A stretch of 64,000 bases of DNA from Streptomyces sp. Je 1-369 (GCF_026810505.1 NZ_CP101750.1:5389501-5453500); one strand, 5' to 3'. Positions 53,870-63,479 are shown, counted from the first letter of the stretch. The notes: generated from the sequence alone by a model not told the origin. Program-made: numbers and translations.

Positions 53870-53978
53870 GGACGAGAACGTACAGGGCGGGGCTGTGTAA
53901 GTCGCTCCCGAGGTCTGTTGTGTCCCCTCGTCCCCACCCCGGCGGCGGTGCGGCACGGAGGCTCGCGATACTGAACGT

Positions 53979-54221
53979 ATGAAGCTCAGCCGCCCTGTCT
54001 CCTGGTTCCTGCTCGCCTTCGGGGTGTGGAGCTGGTTCATCTGGATCACTTTCGTCAAGAACCTGTGGAAGGACGGCAGCGGGCTCGCCTTCGACGACGC
54101 GGACAACCCGACCGGGTACTTCTGGGTGCACCTGACGCTTGCCGTTGTCTCCTTTGTCTTGGGGACGGTGGTAGGCACCATCGGGTTCCGCGGAGTCCGC
54201 GCACTGCGCAGAACGTCATAA
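53979..54221 (+). CDS. SCO4848-family small membrane protein
   Basis: 80 residues, two membrane helices (PVSWFLLAFGVWSWFIWITF and WVHLTLAVVSFVLGTVVGTI) around a short Asp-rich loop (DGSGLAFDDADNPTGYF). It is a conserved actinobacterial family named after the S. coelicolor gene. Divergent from the carboxypeptidase gene, and 2 nt before the metallophosphoesterase gene. Function unknown. Confidence 0.92.
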   Translation: MKLSRPVSWFLLAFGVWSWFIWITFVKNLWKDGSGLAFDDADNPTGYFWVHLTLAVVSFVLGTVVGTIGFRGVRALRRTS

Positions 54222-54223
54222 CC

Positions 54224-55528
54224 GTGGTTGCCCTCATGGTCCTCGTGGGCCTGGCCGTCCTTGCGGCCTTCGCGGCCCTCCACTGGTACGCGTGGCGCCG
54301 CCTCGTCCGGGACACCACGGCGGGGCCCGGGTTCGCCCGGCGCGCCGGGACGGTGGTCTTCGTCGCGGCGCCGCTGATGATGTTCGCGGCGCTCGTGGCC
54401 GAGCGGACGGGTGCGCCGTTCCTGCTCCAGCAGGTGCTGGCCTGGCCGGGCTTCATGTGGCTGGCCCTCTCGCTTTACCTGCTGCTCGCGCTGGTCGTGG
54501 GGGAGCTCGTACGTCCCCTGCTGCGGCGGTGGCTGGAACGGGAAGGGACGGTTCCGGAGGCCGAGGCGGAATCCGTACGTGTACGTGTGGCGGAGTCCGA
54601 GGCCCGGGACCCGGCGGAGGCTGCCCCCGAGGGCGAGAAGACTGCCCCCGCACCTGCCCCCGCACCTGCCTCCGCGCCCGCCCCCGAGAAGGCGATCGCC
54701 TCCCCCTCCCGCCGTCTCTTCGTCTCCCGCATCGTCGGCGGCACCGCCGCGGCCGTCGCCGCCGGAACCGTGGGCTACGGAACGTACGGCGTACTCCGCG
54801 GCCCCAAGGTGAAGCGCGTCACCGTGCCGCTGGCGAAACTGCCGCGCGCCGCCCACGGGTTCAGGATCGCGGTGGTCAGCGACATCCACCTCGGTCCGAT
54901 CCTGGGCCGCGACTTCACCCGGCGCGTGGTCGACACCGTCAACGCCACGCAGCCGGACCTGATCGCCGTGGTGGGCGACCTGGTCGACGGCAGCGTCGAA
55001 CATCTCGCCCCCGCCGCGGCGCCGCTGGCCGGAATGCGCGCGCGGCACGGCGCGTACTTCGTCACCGGCAACCACGAGTACTTCTCCGGCGCCGAGCAGT
55101 GGGTCGACCACGTACGCGAACTCGGCCTGCACCCCCTGCGCAACGCCCGCACCGAGCTCCCCGGGTTCGACCTGGCGGGCGTCGACGACGTGGCGGGCGA
55201 GGACGAGGGCAAGGGCCCCGACTTCGCCAAGGCACTCGGCGGCCGGGACCGGTCACGGGCCTCCGTGCTCCTCGCGCACCAGCCGGTCGTCATCCACGAC
55301 GCGGTGGAGCACGGCGTGGACCTGCAACTGTCCGGCCACACGCACGGCGGCCAGCTCTGGCCGGGCAACCTCATCGCAGACCTGGCCAACCCGACGCTCG
55401 CGGGCCTGGAACGGTACGGCGACACGCAGCTCTACGTCACCCGCGGCGCGGGCGCGTGGGGGCCGCCGGTGCGCGTAGGGGCGCCCTCGGACATCACGGT
55501 CGTGGAACTGGCGTCGCGCCAGGCCTGA
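54224..55528 (+). CDS. Membrane metallophosphoesterase
   Basis: 434 residues. Four membrane helices in residues 1-110, a Pro/Ala repeat linker (PAPAPAPASAPAP), one more hydrophobic segment (VGGTAAAVAAGTVGYGTYGV, Tat- or anchor-like), then a calcineurin-type phosphoesterase on the outer face. Metal-binding motifs in order: DIHLG, GDLVDG, GNHEY, LAHQP and GHTHGGQ. The YaeI-type group hydrolyses lipid or nucleotide phosphates. GTG 54224 lies 2 nt after the previous stop; ATG 54236 is an alternative. Confidence 0.9.
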   Translation: MVALMVLVGLAVLAAFAALHWYAWRRLVRDTTAGPGFARRAGTVVFVAAPLMMFAALVAERTGAPFLLQQVLAWPGFMWLALSLYLLLALVVGELVRPLLRRWLEREGTVPEAEAESVRVRVAESEARDPAEAAPEGEKTAPAPAPAPASAPAPEKAIASPSRRLFVSRIVGGTAAAVAAGTVGYGTYGVLRGPKVKRVTVPLAKLPRAAHGFRIAVVSDIHLGPILGRDFTRRVVDTVNATQPDLIAVVGDLVDGSVEHLAPAAAPLAGMRARHGAYFVTGNHEYFSGAEQWVDHVRELGLHPLRNARTELPGFDLAGVDDVAGEDEGKGPDFAKALGGRDRSRASVLLAHQPVVIHDAVEHGVDLQLSGHTHGGQLWPGNLIADLANPTLAGLERYGDTQLYVTRGAGAWGPPVRVGAPSDITVVELASRQA

Positions 55529-55576
55529 CCCGACCGTCCAGAACTGGCCAGATGTACCTGGGCCGGGGGTGCCGCA

Positions 55577-56071
55577 GTGACACGCGCGGTGACGCCGCGC
55601 AGCATTGACGTATCGCAGGGGGTACGGGGGAGGCAGGGAATCCAGGGGCCATGGGGTGGGGGTACAGGGGACGTGCTGAGACGTGATGCCTTCAGATTGC
55701 CGCCGCACCCGGCGTCGGTGCCGCTGGCCCGGACACGGGTGTACGACCACCTGTCGGCCTGGGGACACACCGCGGACGACGGGGCGCTCGACGACACGGT
55801 GCTCCTCGTGTCGGAACTCGCGACCAACGCGATCGTCCACGGATTCGTGACCGCGGGGGAGTTCGAAGTCGCGGTGACGGTGCTCGCCGACGGCGCCTGC
55901 TTCATAGAGGTGTCCGACGAGAGCCCCACGCAGCCGGAGATGCGGAAGCCCGGCACGTGGGAGGACGAACACGGCCGCGGCATGTGCCTCCTCGACGCGA
56001 CGGCGGAGGCGTGGGGGGTGTGGCGGCGCGGGGGCAGCGGGAAGACGGTGTGGGCGTTGGTACGGAGGTGA
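55577..56071 (+). CDS. Anti-sigma-type ATP-binding protein (RsbW-like)
   Basis: 164 residues with a single HATPase_c domain: N-box VSELATNAIVHG, G1-like SDESPTQPEM and G2-like HGRGMCLLDATA. Streptomyces have dozens of such free-standing domains, usually serine kinases that bind sigma factors or anti-anti-sigma proteins. No partner is adjacent. GTG start; the first 35 residues are variable and Gly-rich. Confidence 0.85.
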   Translation: MTRAVTPRSIDVSQGVRGRQGIQGPWGGGTGDVLRRDAFRLPPHPASVPLARTRVYDHLSAWGHTADDGALDDTVLLVSELATNAIVHGFVTAGEFEVAVTVLADGACFIEVSDESPTQPEMRKPGTWEDEHGRGMCLLDATAEAWGVWRRGGSGKTVWALVRR

Positions 56072-56087
56072 GGACGGGATGCTCCCC

Positions 56088-56498
56088 TCAAGAAGTCCGC
56101 GCGAGCTCCGGCCGCTTCAGGTAGTCCGTGAACCCGACGACGTTCCCCCACGCGTCGGTGATCTCCACGGTCCAGCCGGTGGCCACGGAGAACGGCTCGC
56201 TCAGCAGGGGGATGCCCGCCGCCGCCAGGGCCTGGCCCTTCGCGCGGGCGTCGGGGACCTCCAGCCAGATGCGGGGGGAGGGCCACGGCGGCGTACGCGG
56301 CACGATGCCGTCCTCCACGCGCAGGAGCAGGCCCGGCGTCTCCTTGCCGACCTTCAGGATGGCGAGGCCGAGCTCGTCGAGCCGGGCGGCGACGGGGAAT
56401 CCGGCCCGCTCGTAGAACGCGACGGCCTCGCCGAGGTCGCCGACGGGGAACAGGACGTTGTCGAAGCCGAGCAGTCCGACCGGCTGGTTGTCTGACAT
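56088..56498 (-). CDS. VOC/glyoxalase-family protein
   Basis: 136 residues, one VOC domain of paired beta-alpha-beta-beta-beta units (FDNVLFPVGDLGEAVAFYER, WTVEITDAWGNVVGFTDYL). The metal-binding His/Glu set of glyoxalase I is incomplete, so it may be a binding or resistance protein rather than an enzyme. ATG 56498 gives MSDNQPVGLLGFDN. It ends 16 nt from the convergent anti-sigma-type gene. Confidence 0.85.
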   Translation of the reverse strand: MSDNQPVGLLGFDNVLFPVGDLGEAVAFYERAGFPVAARLDELGLAILKVGKETPGLLLRVEDGIVPRTPPWPSPRIWLEVPDARAKGQALAAAGIPLLSEPFSVATGWTVEITDAWGNVVGFTDYLKRPELARTS

Positions 56499-56609
56499 TC
56501 CGTCAGGGTAGGACGGGGGCCGTCGCGGCGGCGCAGGCGCGCATGAAGCGCACCGAGCGCGCACGATTCTTCGACCGTACGGCCCCCCCGGTACGGGTGG
56601 GGGAGCGGT

Positions 56610-56621
56610 GGGGGGGGGGGG
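56610..56621 (+). other. Run of 12 G in the VOC-sdhB intergenic region
   Basis: The longest homopolymer in the window, within a G-rich stretch at 56590-56630 downstream of the sdh operon terminator. It is a sequencing-error risk and a possible G-quadruplex. The surrounding 56499-56690 holds no gene I can support. Confidence 0.7.
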
Positions 56622-56690
56622 TGCGTCGGCGCTCCAGTAGGAGAGGTGCCCTTCTTGTTGAAGACCTTCCAGGGAGCGGCCGGAAACGCA

Positions 56691-56727
56691 CCGTGGGCCC
56701 CGCTCCGGACTGGAGCGGGGCCCACGG
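56691..56727 (-). terminator. Terminator of the sdhCDAB operon
   Basis: A perfect 16-bp stem, 56691-56706 with 56712-56727, around a 5-nt loop, 22 nt beyond the sdhB stop on the minus strand. Confidence 0.9.
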
Positions 56728-56749
56728 GGACGTACGGGTGGAAGCCGGA

Positions 56750-57514
56750 TCAGAAGCGGCGCGTGATCAGCGCGCGCTTCACTTCCTGGATCGCCTTCGT
56801 GACCTCGATGCCACGCGGGCAGGCGTCCGTGCAGTTGAACGTCGTGCGGCAACGCCACACGCCGTCCTTGTCGTTGAGGATCTCCAGGCGCTGCTCGCCC
56901 GCCTCGTCACGGCTGTCGAAGATGAAGCGGTGCGCGTTGACGATCGCGGCCGGGCCGAAGTACTGGCCGTCGTTCCAGAACACCGGGCACGACGACGTGC
57001 ACGCGGCGCACAGGATGCACTTGGTCGTGTCGTCGAAGCGCTCGCGGTCCTCGGCGGTCTGCAGACGCTCGCGCGTCGGCTCGTTGCCCGTCGTCACCAG
57101 GAACGGCATGACGTCGCGGTACGCCTGGAAGAACGGGTCCATGTCGACGACCAGGTCCTTCAGGACCGTCAGACCCTTGATCGGCTCGACCGTGATCGGC
57201 TTGGCCGGGTTGATGTCCTTGATCAGGGTCTTGCAGGCAAGACGGTTCTTGCCGTTGATCCGCATGGCGTCCGAGCCGCAGATGCCGTGCGCGCAGGAGC
57301 GGCGGAACGTGAGCGTCCCGTCCAGCTCCCACTTGATCTTGTGGAGGCCGTCGAGGACGCGCTCCTTGGGGTCGATCTCCAGCTGGAAGTCTTCCCAAGT
57401 GGCGTCCGCCGAGACCTCAGGGTTGAAGCGGCGGATGCGGAACGTCACCGTGATCAGGTGCGAGCCGTTGTCCGCTTCGAGGGCCTCGAGCTTGTCCATC
57501 GTCGGGGTAGCCAT
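56750..57514 (-). CDS. sdhB: Succinate dehydrogenase iron-sulfur subunit
   Basis: 254 residues. Three clusters: the [2Fe-2S] site in CAHGICGSDAMRINGKNRLAC, then CILCAACTSSCP and CRTTFNCTDACPRGI for the [4Fe-4S] and [3Fe-4S] clusters. It passes electrons from SdhA to the membrane subunits. The start overlaps the sdhA stop by 1 nt. It is last in the operon. Confidence 0.97.
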   Translation of the reverse strand: MATPTMDKLEALEADNGSHLITVTFRIRRFNPEVSADATWEDFQLEIDPKERVLDGLHKIKWELDGTLTFRRSCAHGICGSDAMRINGKNRLACKTLIKDINPAKPITVEPIKGLTVLKDLVVDMDPFFQAYRDVMPFLVTTGNEPTRERLQTAEDRERFDDTTKCILCAACTSSCPVFWNDGQYFGPAAIVNAHRFIFDSRDEAGEQRLEILNDKDGVWRCRTTFNCTDACPRGIEVTKAIQEVKRALITRRF

Positions 57515-59268
57515 CAGTACTTACGCTCCATCGGCTGGTAGCGGGTCTGGACGACCGGCTTGTAGTCGAGACGGATCGTCTCCGTGCCGTCGTCGCCGAC
57601 CTCGCGGTACGCCATGGTGTGGCGCATGAAGTTGACGTCGTCGCGGGTGGGGAAGTCCTCGCGGTAGTGACCGCCGCGCGACTCCTTGCGGGCGAGCGCG
57701 GACTGCGCCATGACCTCGGCCAGGTCGAGCAGGTTGCCCAGCTCGATGGCCTCCAGGAGGTCCGTGTTGAAGCGCTTGCCCTTGTCCTGGATCGAGACGT
57801 TGAGGTAGCGCTTGCGCAGCTCCGCGATCTTCTCGACGGCCGTCTTGATCGTCTGCTCCGTGCGGAACACCATGACGTTGGCGTCCATGGTCTCCTGGAG
57901 CTCCGTGCGGATCTCGTGGACCCGCTCGTTGCCCGAGGCGTCGCGCAGGCGCTCGACCTGGGAGACGACGAGCTCCTCCGGGTTCTCGGGGAGCTCGACG
58001 AAGTCGTTCTTCGCGGCGTACTCCGCGGCGGCGATGCCGGCGCGGCGCCCGAAGACGTTGATGTCCAGGAGCGAGTTGGTGCCGAGGCGGTTGGCGCCGT
58101 GCACCGAGACGCAGGCGACCTCACCGGCGGCGTACAGGCCCGGGACGACCGTCGTGTTGTCCGCGAGGACCTCGCCCTCGACGTTCGTCGGGATGCCGCC
58201 CATGGCGTAGTGCGCGGTCGGCTGGATCGGGATCGGGTCCGTGTAGGGCTCGATGCCGAGGTAGGTGCGGGCGAACTCGGTGATGTCCGGGAGCTTGGCG
58301 TCCAGCTGCTCCGGCGGGAGGTGCGTGAGGTCGAGGTAGACGTGGTCGCCCTCGGGACCGCAGCCGCGGCCCTCACGGATCTCCGTGTAGATGGAGCGGG
58401 ACACGACGTCACGGGACGCGAGGTCCTTCATGACCGGCGCGTACTTCTCCATGAAGCGCTCGCCGTCCTTGTTGCGGAGGATGCCGCCCTCACCGCGGGC
58501 GCCCTCCGTGAGAAGGATGCCCATGCGCCAGATGCCGGTCGGGTGGAACTGGAAGAACTCCATGTCCTCCAGCGGCAGACCGCGCCGGTAGCAGGCCGCC
58601 TGGCCGTCACCGGTGAGCGTGTGCGCGTTCGAGGTCACCTTGAAGAACTTGCCGGTGCCGCCGGACGCGTAGATCACGGACTTCGCCTGGAAGACGTGGA
58701 TCTCGCCGGTCGCCAGTTCGTAGGCGACGACGCCCGCGCTCCGCTTGACGCCGTCCACCTCGACGATGAGCTGGTCGAGGACGTAGAACTCGTTGAAGAA
58801 CTCCACACCCTCCTTGACGCAGTTCTGGTAGAGGGTCTGGAGGATCATGTGGCCGGTGCGGTCCGCGGCGTAGCAGGACCGGCGCACGGCGGCCTCGCCG
58901 TGGTTACGGGTGTGACCACCGAAGCGGCGCTGGTCGATGGTGCCGTCCGGGGTGCGGTTGAACGGCAGGCCCATCTTCTCGAGGTCGAGGACCGCGTCGA
59001 TGGCCTCCTTCGCCAGGATCTCGGCGGCGTCCTGGTCGACCAGGTAGTCGCCGCCCTTGATCGTGTCGAAGGTGTGCCACTCCCAGTTGTCCTCCTCCAC
59101 GTTGGCGAGCGCGGCGGCCATGCCGCCCTGCGCGGCGCCCGTGTGGGAACGCGTGGGGTAGAGCTTGGTGAGCACGGCGGTGCGGCTGCGCTTCGTCGCC
59201 TCGATGGCGGCGCGCATGCCGGCGCCGCCCGCGCCGACGATGACGGTGTCGTACTTGTGAATCTTCAC
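57514..59268 (-). CDS. sdhA: Succinate dehydrogenase flavoprotein subunit
   Basis: 584 residues. FAD motif YDTVIVGAGGAGMRAAIEA, the covalent-flavin histidine in TRSHTGAAQGGMAA, and active-site residues in HPTGIW and RRFGGHTRNHGEAAVRRSCY. It oxidises succinate to fumarate in the TCA cycle and respiratory chain. 16 nt after sdhD. Confidence 0.98.
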   Translation of the reverse strand: MKIHKYDTVIVGAGGAGMRAAIEATKRSRTAVLTKLYPTRSHTGAAQGGMAAALANVEEDNWEWHTFDTIKGGDYLVDQDAAEILAKEAIDAVLDLEKMGLPFNRTPDGTIDQRRFGGHTRNHGEAAVRRSCYAADRTGHMILQTLYQNCVKEGVEFFNEFYVLDQLIVEVDGVKRSAGVVAYELATGEIHVFQAKSVIYASGGTGKFFKVTSNAHTLTGDGQAACYRRGLPLEDMEFFQFHPTGIWRMGILLTEGARGEGGILRNKDGERFMEKYAPVMKDLASRDVVSRSIYTEIREGRGCGPEGDHVYLDLTHLPPEQLDAKLPDITEFARTYLGIEPYTDPIPIQPTAHYAMGGIPTNVEGEVLADNTTVVPGLYAAGEVACVSVHGANRLGTNSLLDINVFGRRAGIAAAEYAAKNDFVELPENPEELVVSQVERLRDASGNERVHEIRTELQETMDANVMVFRTEQTIKTAVEKIAELRKRYLNVSIQDKGKRFNTDLLEAIELGNLLDLAEVMAQSALARKESRGGHYREDFPTRDDVNFMRHTMAYREVGDDGTETIRLDYKPVVQTRYQPMERKY

Positions 59269-59284
59269 GGAAGTCGCCTCGGCT

Positions 59285-59788
59285 TTAGCGGATGTTCGGG
59301 TCGAAGGTGAAGATCACCAGCGTGCCCAGAAGGATGGTGAACACCGTGGCGGTGTACAGCAGGCCCTTGAGCCACAGACGCGTGTTCGGGCGCTCCGCGT
59401 AGTCGTTGATGACCGTGCGCAGGCCGTTGGCGCCGTGCAGCATCGCGAGCCACAGCATCAGCAGGTCCCAGACCTGCCAGAACGGCGAGGCCCAGCGGCC
59501 CGCGACGAACGCGAAGCCGATCTTCGAGACACCGCCGTCGAGCACCAGCTGGATCAGCAGGTGGCCGAGGACGAGGACGACGAGGACGACACCGGACAGG
59601 CGCATGAAGAGCCATGCGGCCATCTCGAAGTTGCCGCGGGTCGAGCGCGGGGTCTTGGAGGTGCGCTTGCGCGGCGCCTCGATGACCGGGGCCGGGTTGT
59701 CGGAGTCGTAGAGCGAAGCGCCCTCGACGGGACCGATACCGGACGTTCCGGACTTCTCAAGCGTGGTGTCAGCAGACATGTCCGGCAT
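59285..59788 (-). CDS. sdhD: Succinate dehydrogenase membrane anchor subunit
   Basis: 167 residues (164 if started at the second ATG, 59779). A 50-residue hydrophilic N-terminus ending RKRTSKTPRSTRGNF is followed by three helices (AAWLFMRLSGVVLVVLVLGH, WQVWDLLMLWLAMLHGANGL, GLLYTATVFTILLGTLVIF). The histidine in MLHGANGLR is the likely haem or quinone-site residue. The first ATG overlaps the sdhC stop by 1 nt. Confidence 0.93.
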   Translation of the reverse strand: MPDMSADTTLEKSGTSGIGPVEGASLYDSDNPAPVIEAPRKRTSKTPRSTRGNFEMAAWLFMRLSGVVLVVLVLGHLLIQLVLDGGVSKIGFAFVAGRWASPFWQVWDLLMLWLAMLHGANGLRTVINDYAERPNTRLWLKGLLYTATVFTILLGTLVIFTFDPNIR

Positions 59789-60168
59789 CAGCTCCCGAAG
59801 ACTTCACGTACGGCGTGGCCGAGGACGGGGTAGAGCGCCCCGACCATCAGGACGACCCAGATGCCGACGACGGTCCAGAGCATCTGCTTCTGGTAGCGGG
59901 GACCCTTCGACCAGAAGTCGACGGCGATGACACGCAGGCCGTTGAGCGCGTGGAAGAGGATGGCGGCGACCAGGCCGTACTCGAGGAGTGCGACGATCGG
60001 CGTCTTGTAGGTGCTGACGACATCGTCATACGCCTCCGGGGAGACGCGGACGAGAGCGGTGTCCAGCACATGCACGAACAGGAAGAAGAAGATGAGGACG
60101 CCGGTGACTCGGTGAGCCACCCAGGACCACATTCCTTCCCGGCCGCGGTACAGCGTTCCAGCCGGCAC
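59788..60168 (-). CDS. sdhC: Succinate dehydrogenase cytochrome b556 subunit
   Basis: 126 residues, three helices. SdhC signature WSWVAHRVTGVLIFFFLFVH with the haem-ligand candidate histidines, and HALNGLRVIAVDF. GTG start with GAGGG upstream. First gene of sdhCDAB. A -10-like TACGAT on the minus strand (60263-60258) lies about 90 nt upstream, without a clear -35. Confidence 0.94.
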   Translation of the reverse strand: MPAGTLYRGREGMWSWVAHRVTGVLIFFFLFVHVLDTALVRVSPEAYDDVVSTYKTPIVALLEYGLVAAILFHALNGLRVIAVDFWSKGPRYQKQMLWTVVGIWVVLMVGALYPVLGHAVREVFGS

Positions 60169-60318
60169 GGCAGAACCCTCCGGGAGCGGGGATTGGGGCC
60201 AGCCGGCTTTGGGTGGTCGGACGGGCCCGGCCGGGTACGGTCCACCGGCCGCTCGTCATCGTATCGACGAGTTGTCGGTAGCCCTGCCCCGGGTCCGCAG
60301 GTGTGATCAAACAGGCAA

Positions 60319-60894
60319 TCAAACAGGCACGTACGGGCTATCGGGAAGCGCTTGCGATTGATGTCCGTGCGCGGCGTGTCCCGCGGTCTGAGCGGCCTCT
60401 TTGGCGGCCTGACAGAGGACGAGCCTGGTCAGACGGCCCCTGGCGGTGCGGCGCAGCTCTTCCGCGGCGAGGGCGGTCTCTTCGTCGGGATCGTTGCCGA
60501 GGCGTGACCGAATGCCGGAGAGCAGATGGTCGAGAGCCTCTTCGGGGGCGACGTCGTCCAGGCAGATCACGAAGGAGTGCCCGAAGCGGCTCTCGTACGC
60601 GGCGTGGGCGGCGCGCAGGGCGGTGTGGGCCGCGGTGTACGTGGTGTGCGGAGCGCCCCGGTCGGCCCGATTGCCCCGGTTGTCCTGCTGTGGGACGAAA
60701 AGATCGAGGGGTTCGCAGGCCAGGGCCTCGGCGAGGTCATCGGGTGCCAGGTCGTACGCCGCTTCGTCGGAGGCCGCGAGCAGGGCTTCCAGGTCGGGGT
60801 AGGGCCGGTGGGCGGCGATACGGCGGGCCCAGCGGTGGCTGCCGCAGCAGGTGAGCAGGGCGGCTACGGCCGCGTCCGGCGTGGCGGAGTTCAA
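60319..60894 (-). CDS. OHCU decarboxylase (urate catabolism)
   Basis: 191 residues if started at TTG 60894. Decarboxylates 2-oxo-4-hydroxy-4-carboxy-5-ureidoimidazoline to S-allantoin after urate oxidation. Seen: CCGSHRWARRIAAHRPYPD with the catalytic His, and ESRFGHSFVIC. A 30-residue tail is variable. The start is uncertain: no good ATG or GTG lies in frame close upstream, and no ribosome binding site is obvious. No urate oxidase or transthyretin-like gene is adjacent in the window. Confidence 0.85.
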   Translation of the reverse strand: MNSATPDAAVAALLTCCGSHRWARRIAAHRPYPDLEALLAASDEAAYDLAPDDLAEALACEPLDLFVPQQDNRGNRADRGAPHTTYTAAHTALRAAHAAYESRFGHSFVICLDDVAPEEALDHLLSGIRSRLGNDPDEETALAAEELRRTARGRLTRLVLCQAAKEAAQTAGHAAHGHQSQALPDSPYVPV

Positions 60895-61141
60895 CTGGTG
60901 CGGGTGCAGCGTGCGCTCCTGGGCAGGGGGCGGCAGGGGTGGGGCAATGCGGGTGTGGGGGTGTCATAACGGTAGCGAGGCGTGCTGTCGATTGTCCGAC
61001 GGGTGAGCGAATTTCACCCGAATGGGAGAGTTTGGCGTCACGATGTGGACGAGCCGCATGTGACGGCGCGTCGTAGCGTGGCGGTATGGCTCTGACTCTG
61101 GACTCGTCTTTGACTTCAGAATCGGCGCGGCGAGGTGACCG

Positions 61142-62761
61142 GTGAGGCGCGGCCCCGTCGCCGCGGCGGGCGGTGTCGCCGTCGTGGGGGCGGTGGTGCT
61201 GGCCGTCGGGTTCTGGCCCGGCGGCGACGGCACGGGCACCGACGGCACGGCGCCTTCGGGCGGCAGGTCCGCCGCCGCGCCCTCCACGAGCCCCACCAAG
61301 AGCTACGCCCTCTCCAAGGCCCCGGCCACCATCCCCGCCGTGCGCGAGCACACCGCGGCGCGCGGCCCCGGCTGGCGACCCGCCGAGGGCAAGGGGCGGG
61401 TCGTGGTCGGTGACGGCGACCTGGCCGACGAGGCGAAGCTGCTCGCGGACGAGCTGAAACTGACGTATGGGGGAGAGTCCGACCCCCGCAAGGGCGACGT
61501 ACAGCTGACGCTGACCGACGGCGACGAGGGCAAGGACAAGGGCGGCGACAAGGGCAAGGGCGGCGCCGAGTCGTACACCCTGACCGTCAAGGGCGAGCAG
61601 GTGCGGATAGCCGCGCCCGCCGAGGCCGGTGTCTTCTACGGGACCCGCACCCTCAAGCAGGCGGTGAGCGGCGGCAGGACCGCCCCCGAGGGCGTCGTAC
61701 GGGACCGCCCGGCCAAACCGCAGCGCGGCTTCATGATCGACATAGCCAGGAAGCACTTCGACCTGAAGTGGCTCGAGGACCGCATACGCGACCTCGGCGA
61801 TCTGAAGTACAACCAGCTCGGCCTGCACTTCTCCGACGACCAGGCGTTCCGCATCGAGTCGGACTCGCACCCCGAGATCGTCTCCTCCGACCACCTCACC
61901 AAGGACCAGGTCCGCGGCCTCCTGAAGCTGGCCGCGAGCCGCCACATCACCGTCGTCCCGGAGATCGACTCCCCCGGACACCTCGGCGCGGTCATCCGCG
62001 AGCATCCCTCCCTCCAGCTCCGCAGCGCGCGGGGCACGGTCACACGCGGTGCGGTCGACATCTCGAAGCCGGAGGCGGCGAAGATCGTCGACGACCTCCT
62101 CAAGGAGTACGCCGAACTGTTCCCCGGCGCGTACTGGCACCTCGGCGCCGATGAATACCTCGCCCTCACCGCCAAGAACCCCGAGGCGTCCTACCCGCAG
62201 CTGGCCGCCGCGGCCCGCGAGCGCTACGGCGCCGGCGGACGCGTCCAGGACCTGGCCACGGGCTGGCTCAACGACCGGGCCGACACCGTGCGCCCCTCCG
62301 GCAAGAAGCTGAAGGCCTGGAACGACGGGTTCTTCGGGGGCGGCACCACCGAGGCCGCCGACGACCTCGAAGTCGCCTACTGGACCGGCAAGGAGATCGG
62401 CGCACGCGAGCCCGACGCGTACCTGAAGGCGGGCCGCAAGCTCGTCAACTACAACGACGAGTACCTCTACTACGTCCTCGGCCAGCCCCAGACCTTCCGC
62501 TACCCGACCGGTCAGCGGATCTACGAGAGCTGGACCCCGCTGGTCGTCCGCGGCACGAAGCCCGTGAGTGAGCGGTACGACGACCAGATCCTCGGCGGCA
62601 CGTTCGCGGTCTGGGGCGACCTGGCGGACGCGCAGACCCAGGAGCAGGTGGCGGCGGGCATCCGCATGCCGCTGCGCGCCACCGTGCAGAAGCTCTGGGA
62701 CCCCAGGAAACCGGCGCTGGCCTGGAACGACTTCGTGAAGCTCGCGGACGGGCTCCGCTGA
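61142..62761 (+). CDS. Secreted beta-N-acetylhexosaminidase (GH20)
   Basis: 539 residues. N-terminal signal or anchor (AAAGGVAVVGAVVLAVGFWP) and a Gly/Ser/Thr-rich linker, then a GH20b domain interrupted by a Gly/Lys/Asp insert (DEGKDKGGDKGKGG), then the GH20 barrel: RGFMIDIARKHFDLKW, PEIDSPGHLGAV, and the catalytic pair Asp337-Glu338 in WHLGADEYL. It releases terminal GlcNAc from chitin fragments or wall glycans by substrate-assisted catalysis. GTG 61142. Confidence 0.93.
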   Translation: MRRGPVAAAGGVAVVGAVVLAVGFWPGGDGTGTDGTAPSGGRSAAAPSTSPTKSYALSKAPATIPAVREHTAARGPGWRPAEGKGRVVVGDGDLADEAKLLADELKLTYGGESDPRKGDVQLTLTDGDEGKDKGGDKGKGGAESYTLTVKGEQVRIAAPAEAGVFYGTRTLKQAVSGGRTAPEGVVRDRPAKPQRGFMIDIARKHFDLKWLEDRIRDLGDLKYNQLGLHFSDDQAFRIESDSHPEIVSSDHLTKDQVRGLLKLAASRHITVVPEIDSPGHLGAVIREHPSLQLRSARGTVTRGAVDISKPEAAKIVDDLLKEYAELFPGAYWHLGADEYLALTAKNPEASYPQLAAAARERYGAGGRVQDLATGWLNDRADTVRPSGKKLKAWNDGFFGGGTTEAADDLEVAYWTGKEIGAREPDAYLKAGRKLVNYNDEYLYYVLGQPQTFRYPTGQRIYESWTPLVVRGTKPVSERYDDQILGGTFAVWGDLADAQTQEQVAAGIRMPLRATVQKLWDPRKPALAWNDFVKLADGLR

Positions 62762-62893
62762 CGCGGGTCGATCCCCGGCCCGACCGCCCTCATTTTTTAC
62801 TTCCGGTAGCGAACTTGCCTGTATCTGTGGTGTATTCGGCCGGGAACGACAAGATTGCGGTACGGGGCGTGCGGAACAGGGCGGGGGCGCGGC

Positions 62894-63415
62894 ATGGGCT
62901 ACTGGGGGTACTACGTCATCGGCAGAAGCGAGCGGCCACTCGTGGAGCTCGCGGCGGTGGAGGGCCTGCGCGACGAACTGAGCCTCCTGGACCGGCGGCC
63001 CGACGGGTGGCAGGTGTGGGAAGTGCCGGGCAGCGACGGCAGCGACGGCGACGGCGCGCGCGACGTCGGCAACATGAACACGCTGGCCCGCGAGTCGGGC
63101 GCACCGGCACTCTTCGGATACGTCATGGACAGCTCCTGCGTGATCATCGAGGCGGCGGCGCCCGAGAGCGGTGCGTGGACGACGTGCCTGGCGCGGCGCG
63201 CGATGGCGGGGTACATCGGCGGCACCGAACTGACCCTCGACGACTACTTCCTGGAGCCGCGCGACGCCGCCCAGCGTGCGGTGGCCTGGGCCGCGGAGTC
63301 GGGCAGGACGGTTCCCCCGGGCCCGCTGCTCGACGTACTGAACGCGGACGCCGAACCCTCCGCGGAGGAACTCTTCTTCCGCTTCCTCGACCGGCTCGGC
63401 GTCGTGCCCCAGTGA
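62894..63415 (+). CDS. Conserved Streptomyces protein of unknown function
   Basis: 173 residues. It begins MGYWGYYVIGRSERPLVELA, a start I recognise from uncharacterised Streptomyces proteins. No signal peptide and no known motif; acidic, with scattered tryptophans (WQVWEVPG) and a helical end (SAEELFFRFLDRLGVV). ATG 62894 is preferred over 62855, whose extra residues look non-coding. It precedes another unknown gene by 64 nt. Confidence 0.75.
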   Translation: MGYWGYYVIGRSERPLVELAAVEGLRDELSLLDRRPDGWQVWEVPGSDGSDGDGARDVGNMNTLARESGAPALFGYVMDSSCVIIEAAAPESGAWTTCLARRAMAGYIGGTELTLDDYFLEPRDAAQRAVAWAAESGRTVPPGPLLDVLNADAEPSAEELFFRFLDRLGVVPQ

Positions 63416-63479
63416 CGTTCCCGGGACGGCGCACGCAGTAAGGGGCAACGCAAGATCCGTGACGGGGGAGACGTACAGC